Shown in pieces: positions 40,958-41,227 of a DNA stretch of 41,227 bases. A model generated the notes under the pieces. That model saw nothing but the letters and a program-made list of their open reading frames with translations. It ran no database searches and had not been told where the DNA came from. Positions within the stretch are counted from its first letter, which is position 1; each line of letters opens with the position of its first letter. The stretch is from NCBI RefSeq assembly GCF_900094565.1, contig NZ_FMAF01000042.1, forward strand, positions 1-41,227, given 5' to 3'. A program made the position numbers and the translations under genes. The DNA is from Martinezella lusitana (lineage in GTDB: Bacteria; Pseudomonadota; Alphaproteobacteria; Rhizobiales; Rhizobiaceae).

Positions 40958-41227
40958 ATGTCCACACTTGATCGAGAAATAAGACTTCGACTTAGTGTGC
41001 AACACGCGTTGCTTGGGGCAGTATCGTCGGCGCTAGCCGCTGTTACGTGCGGCTGGAATGGCAACGAGATTGTCCTCGAATTCTTGGTTGACTCGGACTT
41101 CAATGATGAAGATCGAGAACGTATGGAGGTAGTCGCATCTGAGGTCGTCGCGGATTTCGGTGATGAAGCGATAACGACTATCTTCACGTCACTACCTTCA
41201 GAAGGGCCGAAGATCCCAGTCGCTAAG
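40958..41227 (+). CDS. Unknown protein, runs off the window end
   Basis: From ATG 40958 (GGAGG at 40947-40951) the frame is open for 90 codons to the last base, starting MSTLDREIRLRLSVQHALLG. It has a short hydrophobic stretch in the first half and an acidic middle (DFNDEDRERM). I do not recognise a family. The stop codon is beyond the window. Confidence 0.6.
   Translation, partial: MSTLDREIRLRLSVQHALLGAVSSALAAVTCGWNGNEIVLEFLVDSDFNDEDRERMEVVASEVVADFGDEAITTIFTSLPSEGPKIPVAK

Overview
The window looks like an accessory (plasmid or genomic-island) segment of a rhizobial-type alphaproteobacterium. The basis is moderately GC-rich DNA, IS5/IS6/IS21-type insertion sequences like those common in Rhizobiaceae, TauB/SsuC-type ABC importers, a DUF2147 protein and a type III polyketide synthase/ICMT pair. 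No rRNA, tRNA or CRISPR array was seen. Assignment to Rhizobiaceae is inference from gene types, not from a database search.

Layout. (1) 1-3.3 kb is scarred by mobile DNA: an IS5-type transposase cut by the window edge, a GntR/FCD regulator, a truncated acetolactate-synthase-like (ThDP) gene and an IS6-type element that abuts both that gene and a truncated deoB. (2) 7.4-3.1 kb, minus strand: a tight operon of ABC ATPase, permease, uridine-phosphorylase-like enzyme, NMT1-type binding protein, second permease and the deoB stub, i.e. nucleoside or base-analogue uptake and phosphorolysis. (3) 7.8-14.9 kb: a pyrE-like gene divergent from an MFS carrier-pyrK-pyrD(1B)-M20 carbamoyl hydrolase run, then a small unknown protein, folE and a QueD/PTPS-like gene. 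(4) 14.9-22.3 kb, minus strand: an XRE regulator, a DMT transporter, an asparaginase-like protein with an altered active site, a RutA-like flavin monooxygenase, an ATZ/TRZ-like amidohydrolase and a GHMP-fold beta-RFAP-synthase homologue (the family that includes the C-nucleoside synthases ForT/PyfQ). (5) 22.5-26.2 kb, plus strand, divergent from (4) across a perfect 9-bp-arm palindrome: an NMT1/THI5-like protein without signal peptide, a RutF-like flavin reductase, an inositol-monophosphatase-type phosphatase and an MFS transporter. (6) 33.8-26.2 kb, minus strand: a seven-gene operon of molybdenum hydroxylase (FAD, 2Fe-2S and Mo subunits), pyrF, an ACMSD-type decarboxylase/hydrolase, a flavodoxin-fold quinone reductase and a cytosine-deaminase-like amidohydrolase. 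(7) 34-41.2 kb: an IS5-type element, a small secreted protein, half an MFS gene, an operon of type III PKS-ICMT methyltransferase-DHA2 exporter, a DUF2147 protein, an IS21 remnant and a partial unknown gene.

How it may work together. Regions 3-6 read as one pyrimidine/heterocycle gene collection. A decarboxylating C-ribosyltransferase homologue, a sugar-phosphatase, two exporters, ring-modifying oxidases (RutA/RutF, Mo hydroxylase), three amidohydrolase-superfamily enzymes, GTP-derived pterin enzymes (FolE, QueD-like) and spare copies of three UMP-biosynthesis steps (PyrD/K, PyrE, PyrF) are gathered here. Two readings compete: (a) biosynthesis and export of a C-nucleoside-like antimetabolite, with the pyr copies supplying precursor or giving self-resistance; (b) catabolism of orotate or other pyrimidines with an unusual side branch. 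The sequence alone does not settle this. The C-nucleoside reading is the most interesting undescribed possibility in the window.
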